From Bufo bufo (taxonomy: Eukaryota; Chordata; Amphibia; Anura; Bufonidae): a stretch of DNA of 64,000 nucleotides. The position numbers were made by a program, and so were the translations under genes. Within the stretch, counting starts at the first letter, position 1, and the number at the start of each line of letters is the position of its first letter. The notes beneath the pieces were generated by a model. The model worked only from the letters and a program-made list of their open reading frames with translations. It was not told where the DNA came from and did not search any database. Location of the stretch: NCBI RefSeq assembly GCF_905171765.1, contig NC_053392.1:401071899-401135898 (forward strand), written 5' to 3'. Shown piece after piece: positions 22,330 to 33,310 of this stretch.

Positions 22330-22590
22330 ACAAGGTACAGACAAGTCCTGTGGGATCCATGCCTGGTTCATTTTAATGAACGTGAGCTTGTCCACATTGG
22401 CTGTGGACAGACGGCTGCGCTTGTCTGTTATAACCCCCTCCTGCCGTGCTAAACAAAAGTTCAGACAGGCCAGGGCAGGCCAGCACCTCCAAGGCGTAAA
22501 GGGCAAGCTCAGGCCATGTGCCCAATTTGGAGACCCAGAAGTTAAAGGGGCCAGACCAATCAGTCAGTGTGCACACATACTGCTCAACCA
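22330..22590 (-). pseudogene. hAT-C copy 1 transposase, C-terminal fragment
   Basis: Minus-strand fragment of the hAT dimerisation region: V-E-Q-Y-V-C-T, FNFWVSKLGTWPELALYALE, then the S-x-L-x-F-S-T-A-G-G block and S-T-A-N-V-D-K-L-T-F-I-K in other frames. Several frameshifts and a missing segment at the SERVF motif make it non-functional. Homology to hAT stops at about 22590, where 18S-like sequence begins. Confidence 0.75.
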
Positions 22591-22900
22591 TGACGGCCTT
22601 GATCCAATTGGATATCTTCCCTATCAACTTTCGATGCTCTTTTATGTGCCTACCATGGTGATCACGGGTAACGGGGAATCAGGGTTCCATGCCAGAGAGG
22701 GAGCCTGAGAAAGGGATACCACATCCAAGGGAGGTCAATGGATGAAATGAAATGTGATCGAGCGTAAAGGTGGGACAAATTATTGAAGCAGAAGCATCCA
22801 AGTAAAGGAGGGGGCACGCGGCAATTACCCACTCCCGACTCGGCGAGGTAGTGACGATAAATAACGATACAGGCCTCTTAAGGTGCCCTGTTATTGTAAT
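22591..22900 (+). rRNA. 18S rRNA-like segment, copy 1 (degenerate, inside hAT-C)
   Basis: Recognisable small-subunit rRNA sequence, recalled as roughly nucleotides 280-520 of vertebrate 18S. Landmarks in order: TGACGGC (22591), CCTATCAACTTTCGATG (22620), CCTACCATGGTGATCACGGG (22649), ACGGGGAATCAGGGTT (22670), GAGAGGGAGCCTGAGAAA (22694), CCACATCCAAGG (22719). A foreign insert of about 75 bases comes next, then CAATTACCCACTCCCGACTC (22822), GAGGTAGTGACGA (22845) and the equivalent of the GGCCCTGTAATTGGAATGA region to 22900. Sense strand is plus, opposite to the transposase. It is too short and altered to be a ribosomal gene; it is a captured or retroposed fragment. Confidence 0.8.
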
Positions 22901-22967
22901 GATTAATAAAAAATTACAGGGAATGTCACTGGGGTATTTTGGTTTTGGAAACGTTAGACAGGAGAGG

Positions 22968-23240
22968 CCCTGCTGCCGCCTTGTTGACTTTAGATAACTT
23001 CTGCCTGATCGTCCACGATTCAATTGGATATATTCTCTATCAACTTTCAATGTTCTTTTATGCGCCTACCATGATGATCACGGAAAATGGGGAATCAGGG
23101 TTCCATGCCGGAGAGGGAGCGTGAGAAAGGGATACCACATCCAAGGAAGGTCAATGGCTGAAATGTGATTAAGCGGAAATGTGGGACAAGTTGTTAAAGT
23201 GGAAGGATCGAAAGAAAGGAGGGGGCGTGCGTCAATTAAA
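22968..23240 (+). rRNA. 18S rRNA-like segment, copy 2 (degenerate, inside hAT-C)
   Basis: A second, diverged copy in the same orientation. It starts further upstream in 18S than copy 1, with TTGTTGACTTTAGATAACTT (22981), the counterpart of the conserved GACTCTAGATAACC tract, then CTATCAACTTTC (23038), GCCTACCATG (23064), GGGGAATCAGGGTT (23089), GAGAGGGAGCGTGAGAAA (23111) and CCACATCCAAGG (23136). It shares with copy 1 the same non-18S insert (from GTCAATGG) and ends near CAATTA at 23238. The shared insert shows that the two copies arose by duplication after the 18S segment had already been altered. Confidence 0.78.
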
Positions 23241-23242
23241 GA

Positions 23243-23400
23243 CAAATTTTTGAAATTTAAGTCCCTGTCACCTATGCAGAGCAGGGGTTTTCCCATCGGC
23301 AAAAATGGGTTAATGTCACCCACCAATGGAACAGACGATTTTATAAAGATTAGTTCCCTGTCACCTATGCAGAGCAGGGGTTTGTATATGGCAAAAATTG
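23243..23400. repeat. Short tandem array between 18S-like DNA and transposase N-terminus
   Basis: Two units of about 90 bp around CCCTGTCACCTATGCAGAGCAGGGG, related to the array at 23880-24235. Confidence 0.7.
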
Positions 23401-23407
23401 TAAAATG

Positions 23408-23870
23408 TCACTTGAGAATGCAGGTTTCTACATCCCACTCTTTACCCCTGCCCTCCTTGTCGGTCTGCAGACTGCAGAAAGCCGCAGCAGTTGGCACCTG
23501 TGTTTCGTCATCAGAGACGTGCTGCGGTGATCTTCCCATGTCCTCATCCTGAAACATAAGTGGTTGGACATCAGTGCACTCAATCTCTTCCACTTCTGGT
23601 GCAGGGCTATGTGGATGGCCCACGGAAACCCTGCCAGCAGAGTTATCAAAAAGCATAAGAGACTGCTGCATGACTTGGGGCTCAGACTGCTTGCCTGATT
23701 TGCAAGGGGGTGAGTTGAAAGACAGATGGCCATGGGCTGTAGGTGCCAACTCTGATCTTTCAGCAGGGGACTGGGTGGGAGACAATGTGAAGGAACTGGA
23801 GGCACTGTGAGCCACCCAATCTACTATCGTGTGTACTTGTTCTGGCCTCATCATTCGTACTGTCCTAAAT
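23408..23870 (-). pseudogene. hAT-C copy 1 transposase, N-terminal fragment
   Basis: Minus-strand frame homologous to the N-terminal, low-complexity part of the hAT transposases at 50178 and 60986: RPEQVHTIVDWVAHSASSSF, then FTLSPTQSPAE, SLMLFDNSAGRVS, VEEIECTDVQPLMF and QHVSDDETQVPTAAAFCSLQ. In the better copies this stretch precedes the BED zinc finger. Here it is cut off before the finger and followed by the array and 18S-like DNA. Confidence 0.75.
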
Positions 23871-23879
23871 GCAGTGTAG

Positions 23880-24235
23880 GCGGCAAATGTACTTTCTAGC
23901 GCAAAAGATGAGCATTTGTCACCCAACAATGTAACAGACAAAATAGTGAAATGTATTTCCCTGTCCACTATGTAGAGCAGGGGTATATCACAGCCAAAAA
24001 TTGGTGAATTTCACCCAACAATGTAACAGACGATTTACTGAAATGTATTTTCCTGTCCACTAGGTAGAGCAGGGGTATATCACAGCCAAAAATTTGGGAA
24101 TGTCACCCAACAATGTAATAGACAAATTAGTGAAATGTATTTCCTTGTCCACTAGGTATAACAGGGGTATATCACAGCCAAAAATGTGGGATATGTCACC
24201 CAACAATGTATAAGACAAATTAGTGAAATGACTTA
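23880..24235. repeat. Leader tandem array of hAT-C copy 1
   Basis: About four units of roughly 88 bp built on AATGTAACAGAC, GTGAAATGTATTTCC, CTGTCCACTAGGTAGAGC and GGGGTATATCACAGCC. It ends at about 24225, where copy 2 sequence starts. Confidence 0.8.
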
Positions 24236-24479
24236 AAATAACATAAAATACTTAAAAATAGAAAAATAATAATCTTGATCTACGAGGTGGAGGTCCATAT
24301 GGAATAGGAGGTTGAGGAGGCGGTGGACGTAGCGGTGTAGGTGGAAGCGACGGTGGAGGAGTACGAGGTAGCCAACACTGTTTTTTGGTTTTAATTTTTA
24401 ATTTTTTGTTGTTGTTTAAATTAGGGTACACCCCAAAACATTGGGAAATATAAAAAATACAACAATGAGAAAGTGCGCT

Positions 24480-27205
24480 GGAGTATAACAATGCCTGGTG
24501 CCATGCCTGGTTTATTTTAATGAACGTGAGCTTGTCCACATTGGCTGTGGACAGGTGGCTGCGCTTGTCTGTGATAACTCCCCCTGCCATGCTAAACATA
24601 CGTTCAGACAATACACTGGCTGCAGGGAAGACCAGCTCCTCCAAGGCGTAAAGGGAAAGCTCAGGCCATGTGCCGAAGTTGGAGATCCAGAAGTTGAAGA
24701 GGGAAGACCCATTATTCAGTACGTATAGGCGTGTGCACACATACTGCTTCACCATGTTGCTGAAATGCAGCCTCCTGCTAAGACGTTCCATACCAGCTGG
24801 TGGTGCTGGTTGTTGTGGAATGCTGACAAAGCTTTTCCACATTTCGACCAAGCTAACCCTGCCTTCTGAGGTGCAGGTGGTGCCCCAGCTGCATTGGCGC
24901 GTCTTCTTCCACCTCTGCCTTCGCCTTATGCTTCCAGTGTTCCCCCGCTGTCAGGTGGAAATGCCATCAGCAGCGTGTCTACCAGCGTGCGCTTGTATTC
25001 GCGCATCTTACGATCACGCTCCAGTGACGGAATTAAGGATGGTGCATTGTCCTTGTAACGGGGATCCAGCAGCGTAGCCACCCAGTAATCAGCAGAAGTT
25101 AGAATGTGGCCAACTCGGCAGTCGTTGCGGAGACACTGCAGCATGAAATCGCTCATGTGTGCCAGGCTGCCCAGAGGCAACGACAAGCTGTCCTCTGTGG
25201 GAGGTGTTTCGTCTGTGTCCTCTGTATCCTCCCAGCCACGCACCAGTGATGGCCATGAGCTGGTTTGGGTGCCACCCTGCTGGAACCCACCCTCGGAGCC
25301 ACTTGTGAATGACTGGCCTGAAACCCTTGTAAATGATCCCTCTTCCTCCTCCTCCTGTGCCACATCCTCTTCCATCATCGTCTGAAGCGTTTTTTTCAAG
25401 GAGGCATAGAAGTGGGATAGTAACGCTGAGAACTGCGTCATCGGCACTGGCCATGTTGGTGGAGTACTCGAAACAGCGCAACAAGGCACACAGGTCTCGC
25501 ATGGAGGCCCACTTATTGGTGGTGAAATGATGCTGATCCGCAGAGCGACTCACCTGTGCGAGCTGCAGCTGAAACTCCACTATCGCCTGCCGCTGTTCGC
25601 ACAGGCTGGACAGCATGTGCAAGGTGGAGTTCCACCTTGTGGGCACGTCGCATATGAGGCGGTGAGCGGAAGGCCGAAGTTACGCCGACAGGCGAGCAGC
25701 AGCAGGGTGAAAACACCAAAAGCGTGCACAGACGGCCCGTACTTTCTGCAGCAGCTCTGACATATTGGGGTAATTTTTAAGGAATTTATGCACCACCAAA
25801 TTCAGTACATGCACCAAGCAAGGGATGTGCATCAAACCGGCTAGGCCCAGAGCTGCTACGAAATTTGTCATTGGTCAATTGTTCCATGCCCGTCAACAAC
25901 TCCTGCGCGGTGTGGGGTTTGTCCCCCAAACAGATAAGTTTTAAAACTGCCTGCTGTCATTTACCCCTGGCTATGCTGAAGTTGGTGGTTAAGGTGTTAA
26001 GCTGACCGGATGAGGAGGTGGTAGAGGATGAGGAAGCGGAGGAGGAGAAGGAAGTAACAGGAGGCAAAGAGAAACGCCCTGGAATCCTCGGTGGTGGAAG
26101 GATATGCGCCAAACTGCTCTCCGACTCAGGCCCAGCCGCCACTGCATTTACCCAGTGAGCTGTTATGGAGATATAATATCCCTGACCGTGCTTACTGGTC
26201 CACGTATCTGTAGTTAGGTGGACCTTGGCACAGATGGAGTTGCACAGTGCACAGGTTGTGCAGGCAATGGATGGCTCGCCTGGAAAAGTAGTGGCGACTG
26301 GGAACGACGTACTGTTGGACAGCCACCACCATAAGGCTTTTAAAACTTTACGTCTCCACCAGACGGAATGACAGCATTTCAAAGGCCAGGAATTTTGAAA
26401 TGCAGGCATTCAGGGGCAGGCCAGGGATCGTGGGTGGGTAGGGGGGTACTTCCTCTTTCGCTCCAGTGTTTGGGAGATAGAGAGCTGAACGCTTCCATGG
26501 GACATTGTAGAGATGCTTGGTGACCCAGGTAGTGGTGTTGCTGGCACATCCTCTGTTTTACAGGGTGGCAGGTGCCACAGTCTCTCCAGAGGGGGATGAA
26601 GAGGCAGAGACTGCAGCAGAAGAGGAAGCAGGAGCAACAAGAGACCTTTCTTGGTTTTTGAGGTGTCTACTCCACTGCAGCTTGTGCTTTGCACTTAGAT
26701 GCCTGCTGATGCAGGTTGTGCTCAGGTTTAGAACGATTATGCCTCGCTTCAGGCTCTGATTGCACAGCGTGCAAACCACCCATGTCTTGTCGTCAGCACA
26801 CTGTCTGAAGAACTGCCACGCCAGGGAACTCCTTGGAGCTGCCTTTGGTGTGCTCGGTCCCTTGGTGCGGTGGGCAGTACCAGGCGTACTGTCTAGGGGA
26901 CGGCCGCTCTGCTTTTGCACCCTGCTCCCTCTTCTGCTGTGCTGGTGGCTCTGTGTGACCACTGCCTCTTACTCCGAATTACACAGTTCACTCGCATGAC
27001 CTTGATTCCATGTGGGGTCGAGGACCTCATCGTCCTCCACATCATCTTCCACCCAGTTTTCACCCCTGCCCTCCTTGTTGGTCTGCAGACTGCAGAAAGC
27101 CGCAGCAGTTGGCACCTGTGTTTCATCATCATCCGAGACGTGCTGCGGTGGTCCTCCCATGTACTTATCCTGAAACATAAGTGGTTGGGCATTTGTGCAC
27201 TCACT
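24480..27205 (-). pseudogene. hAT-C copy 2 transposase, broken and 5'-truncated
   Basis: Nearly the whole hAT transposase on the minus strand in several frames. The N-terminal low-complexity part runs from about 27200 (QHVSDDDETQVPTAAAFCSL); a BED zinc finger at about 26830-26690 (WVVCTLCNQSLKRG, then RHLSAKH); a TTDTWTSKHGQGYY-type catalytic motif near 26190 (first Asp); PCLVHVLNLVVHKF near 25790; PTRWNSTLHMLSSL near 25640; and the C-terminal dimerisation region FNFWISNFGTWPELSLYALE, then SVLSERMFSMAGGVITDKRS, at 24710-24540. Multiple frameshifts and stops; the region between first and second catalytic Asp is partly lost. It is non-functional. Confidence 0.82.
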
Positions 27206-28239
27206 TACTAATGGGGTCTGACATATAGTAATGCATATACAAACACAGATGCATATCTAAACCAGAGCATGTTATCTATCTGCATAACAAGCATGGTCAG
27301 TAGCTGCTAACTATAAGCTGCTATAAAGGAAAAGAAAAAGATATGCAAAATACATATGAAAACAGATGCAAACAGGCTGTAATGTGGCTATGTGACATAC
27401 CAGCGATGCTACTGTGAGCTTAGATGTAGAGGATGTCTCAAAAGGCTTCCAAGCCATGTGCTATCCTCAGGCAGTGATGACTGTGAATGAAAAAAATGGC
27501 TGCTATGTGCGGGGATGATGATGTCACTGAGATATGGAAGCTGAAGTAGACCAAACTTGTAGTGTGAAATAACTGCAATTGTATGTAAAACGGCCACCAG
27601 ATGGTGCTGTTACACAATCTACAGAGAATTATACATAAAACATATTAACTATGTATGAAAATTATGCATAAATTAACAATAAACTCGCTGAAGGCATGAC
27701 ATACATAATGAGAATGTCTTGAACAGAATCCAAAATCATATACATGTTTGGTACGATCAGTCCAAGAGGTCTGAATGCAGAACTTGAATTTTATTTTTAT
27801 AGTGTCAAGTGTGGGGCTGCCCTCCGGTGAGGCAACAATGGAGTCAGGCTGTAATTCCAGCACTCTGTTGTCTCTTCCCTGAGGGGCTCACCCCCTACAC
27901 TAGGTATAGAGATTGATTATAGAGATTTATACCAGTGATTTATAATAAGTAATATATAATAGCACTATTTACATTAGATATACTATTTTGGTTGTATTTA
28001 TATTGATTTTTATTGATTTTCAAACTTAGAATGCAAATTTGGAGATCATTTTTTCTATTAAGCACATTTTTGATTGATAGGTTGTAATAGAAGCCATAGA
28101 TTAAACAAGAAAGCCACAAAACACATCAAAACATATAAAAATATAACAGCAAAATGAAGTGTTTTTGACAGATATTACCATAAAACACAATATTTTTATG
28201 AAAATATGAGTTTTTTTATATTTTGCAGTATTTTTGGGG

Positions 28240-28291
<52 letters not shown>

Positions 28292-28400
28292 TATAATTAT
28301 ATTGGAATCCATGCCTTGTTTTGATTAATGCTAGAAGAAGTCCATGCCACCTTTTGTGATCTTTTTGTGATCCCTATAAATATTCAGTTGTCTGCCAAAA
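27206..28400. other. Unassigned AT-rich DNA with a TA microsatellite
   Basis: No gene recognised. A (TA)n run at about 28241-28292 is the only simple feature. About 28300-28400 probably belongs to the retroelement that carries the hammerhead at 28401. Confidence 0.4.
28241..28292. repeat. (TA)n microsatellite
   Basis: About 50 bases of TA dinucleotide with one interrupting G. Confidence 0.95.
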
Positions 28401-28459
28401 TGGTTACTGCCCTGAGGAAGAAGTTTATTAACTTCGAAACATGTCTGGCGTAGTAACCA
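28401..28459 (+). ncRNA. Hammerhead-like ribozyme, best-formed in the window
   Basis: Helix I: TGGTTACT (28401-28408) pairs with AGTAACCA (28452-28459), and GCC (28409-28411) with GGC (28447-28449). Core: CTGAGGA (28412-28418), helix II GAAGTT/AACTTC (28420-28425 with 28430-28435) closed by the TATT loop, then GAAAC (28436-28440), a tiny helix III in ACATGT and the cleavage triplet GTC (28443-28445). One A (28419) is extra beside helix II, as in the copy at 6980-7046. Such hammerheads with a minimal helix III are typical of Penelope-like terminal repeats. No protein remnant was recognised beside it. Confidence 0.65.
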
Positions 28460-28823
28460 CAACTTTACCACAACCTAACCGCCATCCCCAAATACCAGTG
28501 AGCGCATCATGCACTCAGCGAGGATCTGCTAGTTGTGCACGATATTTACTAGCTTAAGGTGACTACGCTGACTAAAGCAGCTATACCACTTGGGAGACGC
28601 TATGAATGAGTAGTTTATTATTATATAAACTGAAAAGCAGATAAACCACGGTACCTAATAAATAACAAAATCTAATGTGTCTAGAGTCCAAAACAATCCT
28701 GATAAAGTTGTGCAGGAACATGCTTTAATCATCAGGGTGGCTTTGTCCAGAGCCATCTGTAATGATGACAGGAATACCCTCACATGTTGGTTATTATTCC
28801 AAATGCAAACTCAACATAATGAC
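28460..28823. other. Unassigned, probable Penelope-like terminal-repeat remnant
   Basis: Follows the hammerhead directly and stops at the hAT-D left end. No coding content; assignment rests only on adjacency. Confidence 0.3.
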
Positions 28824-29199
28824 TAGAGATGGCCTTGCGGTTCGCCCGGCGGTCCTTTTGCGGCGAACTTTGCTCGTTCGCGGTTCGCCGAACGGGTGAA
28901 CATATTGCGTTGTCCACCAGCACCATATTCTTTTACATTGTTAAGAACTTTGACCCATGACACATCCATCAGGTGGTACAGGACACCAATTGAGACATTT
29001 CCGCACATGGACATACCCCCTACCTTGCCGCCATTTTATATTCAGTCTTTTGTCAGTGTAGGAAGAGGTTTCTGTGTGGAGCAGGGATAGACTGTTAGGG
29101 ACACCAAACACTAGCTAATAGGGCCACATACATCCTTTTAAGGACTGGTATAGGTGTGCTATCGATAGGTGTGACTTACTGAGGGGTGTGATATACTTA

Positions 29200-30225
29200 T
29201 AATATACTTTCTAACATAGAAAATATATTATAGTGCATTTATATTGTGCAGCAGTTATATGCATTTCTGCTGCGATACTGCAGCTACACAGAGTGCCAAA
29301 CCCTATTAAAAAATAATTTCAACTGGTGTGATGTACCAGTTGCCCCCCCAAAAAAATGATTGAAGCAGGGTTGTGATATACCAATAATATACTTCCTATA
29401 TAGTGCATTTGTGTAGTTCAGCATTTCTTTGCGGTTTTACTGCGCTACCACAGCTACACAGAGTAACAAACGCTGTTGGAACAAATAATTTCAACTGGTT
29501 TGATATACCAGTTGCCCTCCAAATAAACTGATTGAAGAAAGGGTGTTACATACCAATAATATACTTTATAGTGCATTTGGGTAGTGCAGCACTTGTTTGC
29601 GGTTTTGCAGCGTTACCGCAGCTACACAGAGTAACAAATGCTATTGGAACAAATAATTTCTACTGATGTGATATACCAGTTGCCCCCCAAAAAAACTGAT
29701 TGAAGCAGTGATGTTATATACCAATAATATACTTTCTATATAGTGCATTTGGGTAGTGCAGCATTTGTTTGCGGTTTTGCTGCGTTACTGCATCTACACA
29801 GAGTGACAAACTCTATTGGAACAAATAATTTCTACTGGTGTGATATACCAGTTGCCCCCCCCCAAAAAGTGATTGAGGCAGGGGTGTTATTTACCAATAA
29901 TATACTTTCTATATAGTGCATTTGTTTGCGGTTTTGCTGCATTGCCGCAGCTACACAGAGTGACAAACGCTATTGGAACAAATAATTTCTACTGGTGTGA
30001 AATACCAATTGCCCCCTAAAAAAACTGATTGTAACAGGGGTGTGATATACCAATAATATACTTTCTATATAGTGCATTTGGGTAGCGAAGCATTTGTTTT
30101 TGGTTTTGCTGCGTTACCGCAGCTACACAGAGTGACAAACGCTATTAGAACAAATAATTTCTACTGGTATGATATACCAGTTACCCCCTAAAAAAACTGA
30201 TTGAGGCAGGGGTGTTATATACCTT
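29200..30225. repeat. Leader tandem array of hAT-D
   Basis: Six imperfect units of about 170 bp. The landmark GTTGCCCCCC recurs near 29339, 29510, 29680, 29849, 30008 and 30179, with GCAGCTACACAGAGT and ATACCAATAATATACTTTC in each unit. Confidence 0.9.
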
Positions 30226-30279
30226 CTTCCACAATTGATGCTCTTCTCTAGGGACTTTTGTCACAGGGTCATTTTAAAA

Positions 30280-33200
30280 ATGATAGGCAGAGGAAGAGGC
30301 AGGCCATTCCGCAGGAGTGGTAGGGGTTGGGCAGGAGCACCAGGCCGAAGCCTAAGTGGGAAGTTGCAGAAGGTGCGTGCGATTATGTCAAAGGACGCAC
30401 CAGACTTGGTTGAGTGGCTCACTTAGCCTTCTGCACCCTCCTCATCCTCTCTTTCTGCACCCTCTTCGCTCTCTGCTGTGTGCACCCCCAAAGACACCAC
30501 CACCACCACCATATCCCCTCCGCTCGAGTCACAGGAATTATTTTCCCATCCATTCCAAGACCTTACCGATGCGCAGCCATTCTTGGCATCGGATCAGGAA
30601 GTGGAGGTATCAACCCAGCAGTCTGACGACCGTACCCAAATCAGCCCAAGGAGGGTGGTCCCCGCTGTTGCTGCCTACTCTGAGATCTATAATGTCAGTG
30701 GTGGTGAAAGTGACGATGACGACATATCAATGGACATCACGTGGGTACCCACAAAAGAGAAAGAGGCAGGAGAGACGTAGCAGCAGATAGGGAGGAGAAG
30801 GAGTAGAAGCAGGCAGAACATACAGTGCACAAGGGGCAAAAAGCAGACTGCTAATGTATCTAGAACGAGGCATCCACCATGCACGGTCACATCTGGCGTT
30901 CCCAGGACGCCGGCACATGGTTCCGCAGTGTGGGCTTTAACGTGTCCGCTGCTAACAATAGTGTTGCCACCTGCAGCCTGTGCTGTCAACGCATAAGTCG
31001 CGGTAAGCCCAACACTCACCTAGGGACGACCACCTTAATAAAGCTTCTGGCCTCCCATCACCGAGCCCAGTGGGAGCAACACCGTCAGAACCCACAAAGC
31101 CAAACTCCTGGTGCTCTATGTCCTGCCTCTTCTCCTTTTCCTCTCTCCTCCCATTTGTCCTCCACTCCACCTACCACCGTACCATCATCGCGTTCATCTG
31201 GCAAAAGGCAGGCTTCCATGGCCCAAATGTTCGAGCGTAAAAAGATGATGACGCCGGATAACCCTCTTGCCCAACAGCTGACCACTGGCTTGTCGGAACT
31301 GCTAGCCCGCCAACTACTGCCATATAAACTGGTGAACTCGGAGGCCTTTAGAAATGGAAGGTTCCCGGAAGGAAATATTTCTCCCAGAAGGGCATCCCGG
31401 AGCTATATGGCCACGTTCAGCGGCAAGTGAATGTATCTCTGGCACACAGTGTCGGTGCCAAGATACATCTGACCACAGACACGTGGTCTAGCAAACACAG
31501 GCAGGGAAGGTACTTTTACTGCCCACTGGGTGAGCCTTCTGATGGCCATCATGCATGCAACCCGTGGCACCCGTGTGGATTTGGTGTTACCGCTACGGAT
31601 TGCATGCAGGCCTGCCTCTTCTTCTTCTCCTCCTACTCCATCCTCCGTCTCCTCCTCGGCTGACTCCTCCTTTTCCACTGCTTCCTCCTCTTCCGCTGCG
31701 CCCCCCCAGAACCTATTCGACATGCCAGGTGAGACGTTGCCATGCTGTGCTGCAGCTGTTGTGCCTGGAAGCCAAGAGCAACACCGGTCCTGCACTCCTT
31801 TCAGCTTTGCGGTCACAGGCTGTTCAGTGGCTAACCTCACTCAATTTGACAGTTGGTAAAGTGGTGTGCGACAACGGTGCCAATCTGCTGAGCACGCTGA
31901 AACAGGGCTAAATGACACATGTGCCGTGCATGGCACACTTCCTGAACTTAGTCGTGCAGCAATTCGTTGCCAAATACCCCGGGGTCCAGGACGTCTGGCG
32001 GCTGGCCAGGAAAATCTCTGCCATTTTAGAAGATCTTACATGGCCATGGCTCGCCTTGCTGACGTTCAGCATCAACACCACCTGCCCGTCAGACGTCTGA
32101 TTTGTGACTGCCCGACACGCTGGAACTCCACCTTGTATATGCTTGATAGGTTTCTCCAGCAGAAACATGCTGTTAATGACTACCTGTACGAACTTTGCGG
32201 CAGGACAGGTTCTGGGGAGCTTGTTTTTTTTTCACCGCGCCAGTGGCTGCTCATGCGCGACGTATGCAGACTTCTGCGGTCATTTGAAGAGATCACCAAA
32301 CTGGTTAGTTGCAGCCAGGGCGCCATCAGTGACATTGTACCTTACGCCTTCTTTCTGGAGCGTGCATTGCGTCGTGTCATCGATCAAGCCGTCAAGGAGC
32401 AGGAAGATGAGGAATTCGCAATGCTGGATGAAGTCCGGGGGGCTACTCCATCTGAGACAAGCCAACAGGAGTCTGAAGAGGAGTCAGAGGAGGATGGTGC
32501 CGGGGCGGAGGAGGAGCAAGAAGAGCATGCTTTAAACTTTTCTGGGATCCCTTGTGTTGTACGTGGCTGGGGGTAGGAGACCGAGGACGACATTATCCTG
32601 GACGATGAGCAGGAGCCAGGCCACTCCACCATTTCCAGTTTAGTGCAAATGGGGGCCTTCATGCTCCAGTGTTTGAAGAGGGACCCTCATATAAAAAGCA
32701 TAAAGTGCAAAGACCAGTACTGGGTGGCAACGTAGTTAGACCCCCGGTACAAACACAAAATGGCGGACATGTTACCAGCATCACAGATGGCTGTCAGAAT
32801 GCAGCACTTCTGGCCATGCTTCGAGAAATGCTGCATTCTGCTTTTGCGGGCGCTTGCAGAGGAATTTACACTCACAGAGAAACCAATGCGGGTACCAATC
32901 CAACAGCGCATGCAAGAAGAGGGCGGTTTGAAGATGTGTTGGTCACTTCGGATATGAGATCATTCTTGCAGCCAACCCATCGACAGTCGCCCTCCGGATC
33001 CAGCCTCAGGGAACGCCTAGACCGTCAGGTGTCCGAATACATCGGGTTAATGGCTGATGTGAACGCTCTGAGAAGCGAGGAAACCCTGGACTACTGGATG
33101 TGCAGGCTTGACCTGTGGCCAGAGCTGGCAAAATATGCCATGGAACTCTTTGCTTGCACCTCGTCCAGTGTCCTGTCCGAAAGGACGTTCAGCGCAGCAG

Positions 33201-33283
33201 GGGGGATCGTGACCGATAAGCGCACTCGCCTAGCTCACGACAGTGTGGACTACCTCACACTTCTAAAAATGAATGAGGCATAG
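30280..33283 (+). pseudogene. hAT-D transposase, decayed
   Basis: Begins MIGRGRGRPF at 30280 (an Arg/Gly-rich start like that of the other hATs here). A BED zinc finger follows at about 30879-31085 (VATCSLCCQRI, later LLASHHRAQW). Then come A-Q-M-F-E-R-K-K (31215), the first catalytic region TTDTWSSKHRQGRY (about 31470), the second VVCDNGANLLSTL (about 31862, Asp kept), PCMAHFLNLVVQQF (31918), PTRWNSTLYMLDRF (32112) and an acidic stretch (32400-32530). The C-terminal dimerisation block LDYWMCRLDLWPELAKYAME, then SSVLSERTFSAAGGIVTDKR, ends at TAG 33281-33283. At least four frameshifts or stops (about 30423, 31430, 31910, 32574) inactivate it. A 12-bp inverted repeat (CAGAATGCAGCA, about 32796 and 32829) marks a local disturbance before the last block. 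Confidence 0.87.
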
Positions 33284-33310
33284 ATCTCAGAGGAATTCAA
33301 CACATGTGAG

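Larger units (their letters stand above)
21855..27205 (-). mobile_element. hAT-C: two joined, partial minus-strand hAT copies
   Basis: The left edge TAGAGTTGAGCAGACACC (from 21855) matches the 3' end of the hAT elements at 53436 and 63688. From left to right: transposase C-terminus (about 22330-22590), two 18S rRNA-like segments (22591-23240), tandem array (23243-23400), transposase N-terminus (about 23408-23870), leader array (about 23880-24235), then a second copy's 3' region, C-terminus and most of the transposase to 27205, where homology stops inside the N-terminal part. No 5' terminal repeat and no right-hand copy of the left flank were found, so the right end is truncated. Confidence 0.78.
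28824..33310 (+). mobile_element. hAT-D: plus-strand hAT, 3' end missing
   Basis: The left end TAGAGATGGCCTTGCGG (28824) starts a GTTCGCC-rich terminal region like those of other BED-type hATs here (TAGRGWTGAGCGAAC). A leader tandem array (about 29200-30225) and a broken transposase (30280-33283) follow. No matching right-hand terminal repeat or copy of the left flank ATAATGAC was found, so the 3' end at about 33310 is approximate and probably truncated. Confidence 0.8.

Noticed and set aside
22591..23240. A genuine ribosomal RNA gene
   Set aside because: Only a short internal part of 18S is present, twice, diverged and with a foreign insert, inside a transposon.
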